In this document: in pieces, positions 32,693 through 35,087 of the stretch
Numbering within the stretch: position 1 is the first letter of the stretch
Layout of the letters: the number at the start of each line of letters is the position of its first letter
Source of the DNA: an uncultured Oscillospiraceae bacterium
GTDB taxonomy: Bacteria > Bacillota > Clostridia > Oscillospirales > Oscillospiraceae
NCBI GenBank assembly: GCA_947626085.1
Contig: CANQQU010000016.1
Span: 1 to 35,087 of the forward strand
Reading direction: 5' to 3'
Length of the DNA stretch: 35,087 bases
Program-made: the position numbers and the translations under genes
The notes under the pieces: model-generated
Told to the model about the DNA's origin: nothing
Databases searched by the model: none
The model's input: the letters and a program-made list of their open reading frames with translations, nothing else

Positions 32693-34144
32693 ATGGAAGG
32701 CTACTATTTGGCGGTGGACATCGGCGCGTCCTCCGGCCGGCATATCCTGGGCCATGTGGAGGACGGGCGGCTGGTTTTGGAGGAGGTCTACCGGTTTGAA
32801 AACCGCCAGCTTCGCCGGAACGGCCACGACTGCTGGGATATGGAAAATCTCTGGCAGGGCATTCTGGAGGGGATGCAGGCCTGCAAGGCCCTGGGTAAAA
32901 TTCCAGATACCATGGGCATCGACACCTGGGCGGTGGACTATGTGCTTTTGGACGGGGACGGGAACCAGATCGGCGACGCGGTGGCCTACCGGGACAGCCG
33001 CACCGCCGGGATGGACGCCCTGGTGGACGCCATCGTGCCCCGGAGCGAGCTGTATGCCCGCACCGGCATCCAGTACCAGACCTTCAACACCGTCTATCAG
33101 CTCATGGCCCTGACACAGGAGCATCCGGAGCAGCTGGAGCGGGCGGAGAGCCTGCTGATGATTCCGGACTATTTCCACTACCGGCTTACCGGCGTAAAGA
33201 AGCAGGAGTACACCAACGCCACCTCCACCAGCCTGGTGAACGCGGCGGACAAGACCTGGGATCGGGCGTTGATCGCCCGGCTGGGCCTGCCGGGGAAGCT
33301 CTTTGGGGCGCTGTCCATGCCGGGGACCGTCGTCGGAGACCTGACCCCCGAAATGCGGGAGGCGGTGGGCTTCAACACCACCGTGGTCCTGCCCGCCACC
33401 CACGACACCGGCTCCGCCTTCCTGGCGGTGCCCGCCCGGGACGACCGGGCGGCGTACCTGTCCAGCGGCACCTGGAGCCTGCTGGGGGTGGAAAATGAAG
33501 CGCCCATCACCACCGAGGCCAGCCGCCTGCAAAACTTCACCAACGAGGGCGGGGCCTGGTATCGCTTCCGCTACCTCAAGAACATCATGGGCCTGTGGAT
33601 GATCCAGTCCATCCGCCGGGAGCTGAATGGCGTGGCCTATGTGGCGGGGAAGACCAGTTCCCATGCTTCCGGACGGACCTATTCCTTCCCGGACCTCATC
33701 GAGGAAGCGAAAAAGGCGGCGGACTTCCCCTCCATGGTGGACGCCAACGACGAGTCCTTCCTTTCACCCGACAGCATGATCGACGCTATCAAGGACTATT
33801 GCGCGAAAACCGGCCAGCCGGCGCCCCAGACGGTGGGGCAAATCATGCAGACGGTGTACCGCAGCCTGGCCAGGTGCTACAAGGAAGCCATCGTAGGCTT
33901 GAGCCAGCTCACGGGGAAACAATATACCAGCGTCAACATCGTGGGCGGCGGGTGCCAGGATATGTACCTGAACCAGATGACCGCCGATGCCACGGGCCTG
34001 CCTGTCTATGCGGGTCCGGTGGAGGGCACGGCCATCGGCAATCTCATCGTGCAGATGATCGCCGGCGGCGAATTTGACAGTCTACAATCGGCCAGAGCGG
34101 CCGTGAAAAACAGCTTTGACATCAAGGAGGTAACGCCATGTTAG
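32693..34144 (+). CDS. rhaB: Rhamnulokinase
   Basis: The 483-residue FGGY-family sugar kinase phosphorylates L-rhamnulose with ATP to rhamnulose 1-phosphate (EC 2.7.1.5). Characteristic are the N-terminal phosphate loop VDIGASSGRH, GIDTWAVDYVLLD, YRDSRT, TGIQYQTFNTVYQL, ATHDTGSAFLAVP, YLSSGTWSLLG, and adenine-site VNIVGGGCQD near the end; these fit RhaB rather than xylulo- or fuculokinase. AAAGGAGG precedes the ATG. It provides the rhamnose branch that uses sugar freed by the GH78 enzyme. It overlaps the following isomerase-family gene by seven bases. Confidence 0.94.
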   Translation: MEGYYLAVDIGASSGRHILGHVEDGRLVLEEVYRFENRQLRRNGHDCWDMENLWQGILEGMQACKALGKIPDTMGIDTWAVDYVLLDGDGNQIGDAVAYRDSRTAGMDALVDAIVPRSELYARTGIQYQTFNTVYQLMALTQEHPEQLERAESLLMIPDYFHYRLTGVKKQEYTNATSTSLVNAADKTWDRALIARLGLPGKLFGALSMPGTVVGDLTPEMREAVGFNTTVVLPATHDTGSAFLAVPARDDRAAYLSSGTWSLLGVENEAPITTEASRLQNFTNEGGAWYRFRYLKNIMGLWMIQSIRRELNGVAYVAGKTSSHASGRTYSFPDLIEEAKKAADFPSMVDANDESFLSPDSMIDAIKDYCAKTGQPAPQTVGQIMQTVYRSLARCYKEAIVGLSQLTGKQYTSVNIVGGGCQDMYLNQMTADATGLPVYAGPVEGTAIGNLIVQMIAGGEFDSLQSARAAVKNSFDIKEVTPC

Positions 34145-35087
34145 TGGAAACCAAAGCCAGAGTAGGCGTATTCGCCATCGCCCTGGGAGCCTATCTACCC
34201 CAGTTCCCCAGCCTGGTGCCGGAATTTCAGGGCCAGTACGCCGAGTTTAAGAAGACCCTGCCGGACACGGTGGAGCTGATCGACGGCGGGCTTGTCACCA
34301 CCAAGGAGCTGGCCCAGGCCGCCGGGGACAAATTCCGGGCCGCGGATGTGGACCTGGTGATCCTCCAGCTGCTGACCTATGCCACCAGCTACAATCTGCT
34401 TCCCGCCGTCCGGGATCTGGACGTGCCGGTGGTGCTGGTGAACCTGCAAAAAAAGCGGGCCCCCGACTATGCCAACACTGACACCGCCACCTGGCTGGGC
34501 CAGCTCTACGCCTGCGGCGCCGTGGGGGAGATGGTGGCCGATCTGGAGCGGGCAGGGAAGCGCCATGCGGTGATCACCGGCGTGGTGGAGGGGGGCGACC
34601 CCCACGCCCAGGCGGAGATCGAGGACTGGTGCCGGGCCGCCCAGGTCCGCCGCCGGTTCCGGGATACCAATCTGGCCCAGATCGGCCGGCCCTATCCCGG
34701 CATGATGGACCTGTATATCGACGAGACCAACCTGTATCACCGGATGTTCCTCTACACCAAGCAGTTCGACTGGGAGAAGATGTGGGCCATTGCCGACCAC
34801 ATCACCGACGAGGCCGCCATCCGGGCCAAGGCCCAGGACATTCTGGACACCTTCGACATCGAGGGCGGCGGCACCGTGGAAAAGGTTTGGGACATGGCAA
34901 AATATGTGGTGGCTTTCGAGCAGTGGGTCAAGGACGAGAAGCTGGGCTTCGTGGCCTCCCACTACGACGGCTTTGCCCAGGGGGTGGCGGGCAAGCTGGA
35001 CTCCATGCTGATCCCCGCCTTCTCCATGCTCATCAAGCAGGGCACCGCCTGCGCCGTGGAGGGGGATATCAAGGTGGCCATGGCCAT
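34138..35087 (+). CDS. L-fucose/L-arabinose isomerase-family protein, C-terminus cut by window edge
   Basis: The frame is open from ATG 34138 to the end of the window (316 codons). The N-terminal GVFAIALGAYLPQFPSLVPEF, LIDGGLVTT, VDLVILQLLTYATSYN and PVVLVNLQ, and then GMMDLYIDETNL, mark the fucose/arabinose isomerase family. It is not the classical TIM-barrel L-rhamnose isomerase (RhaA). AAGGAGG lies about seven bases before the ATG, inside the end of rhaB, and the genes overlap by seven bases. By position it should convert L-rhamnose to L-rhamnulose or a related deoxysugar for RhaB; this is inference. The metal-binding residues of the C-terminal part are beyond the window. Confidence 0.85.
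   Translation, partial: MLVETKARVGVFAIALGAYLPQFPSLVPEFQGQYAEFKKTLPDTVELIDGGLVTTKELAQAAGDKFRAADVDLVILQLLTYATSYNLLPAVRDLDVPVVLVNLQKKRAPDYANTDTATWLGQLYACGAVGEMVADLERAGKRHAVITGVVEGGDPHAQAEIEDWCRAAQVRRRFRDTNLAQIGRPYPGMMDLYIDETNLYHRMFLYTKQFDWEKMWAIADHITDEAAIRAKAQDILDTFDIEGGGTVEKVWDMAKYVVAFEQWVKDEKLGFVASHYDGFAQGVAGKLDSMLIPAFSMLIKQGTACAVEGDIKVAMA

Overview
The window is G+C-rich bacterial DNA of a type expected from a gut or rumen Firmicute of the class Clostridia. I infer the order Oscillospirales (relatives of Flavonifractor, Lawsonibacter or Dysosmobacter). The reasons are AGGAGG-type ribosome sites before nearly every gene, sigma-A-type promoters with 16-17 base spacers, an AgrA/AgrC-type two-component pair, and families typical of low-oxygen plant-polymer degraders. 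No rRNA, tRNA, insertion sequence, phage gene or CRISPR array is visible. No non-coding stretch exceeds about 240 bases.

Bases 1-8828 are a pectin / rhamnogalacturonan locus. It starts inside a sugar-importer ATPase gene, followed by two uncharacterised membrane proteins and a cytoplasmic GH105 unsaturated-uronyl hydrolase. A convergent AraC-type regulator separates this from a second rightward operon: a complete sugar-importer ATPase, kduI, kduD, an esterase, an AP-endonuclease-2-fold sugar isomerase/epimerase and a small nitroreductase. GH105 releases the unsaturated uronate, and KduI and KduD carry it to 2-keto-3-deoxygluconate.

Bases 8829-14336 hold a two-gene ADP-ribosylation module (zinc-dependent macrodomain plus class M sirtuin), then a leftward metal-dependent amidohydrolase divergent from glyA (serine hydroxymethyltransferase), which overlaps an HSL-family esterase. 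Bases 14337-17696 are a leftward operon of three proteins without assigned function: a 517-residue protein with helical and hydrophobic segments, a TerB-like acidic protein, and a protein with a long Gly/Ala-rich hydrophobic core. This is the best candidate here for an undescribed system.

Bases 17865-19968 encode a LytTR response regulator and a GHKL histidine kinase. Past a terminator-rich 200-base leader come a cytoplasmic GH78 alpha-L-rhamnosidase, a GPH-family symporter, a domain-permuted GH3 glycosidase anchored by a membrane segment at each end, and a four-helix membrane protein. Next is a surface O-acylation cluster: lipoprotein with InlB-type repeat, BspA-type LRR and SGNH domain; small membrane protein; MBOAT acyltransferase; and a second SGNH+LRR protein. 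The window ends with rhaB (rhamnulokinase) overlapping a truncated L-fucose/L-arabinose isomerase-family gene in the place where rhamnose isomerase is normally expected.

Together the genes suggest stepwise use of rhamnogalacturonan I or related rhamnosylated glycans: surface trimming by GH3, import by ABC and GPH carriers, cytoplasmic cleavage by GH105 and GH78, then separate uronate (Kdu) and rhamnose (RhaB) branches.
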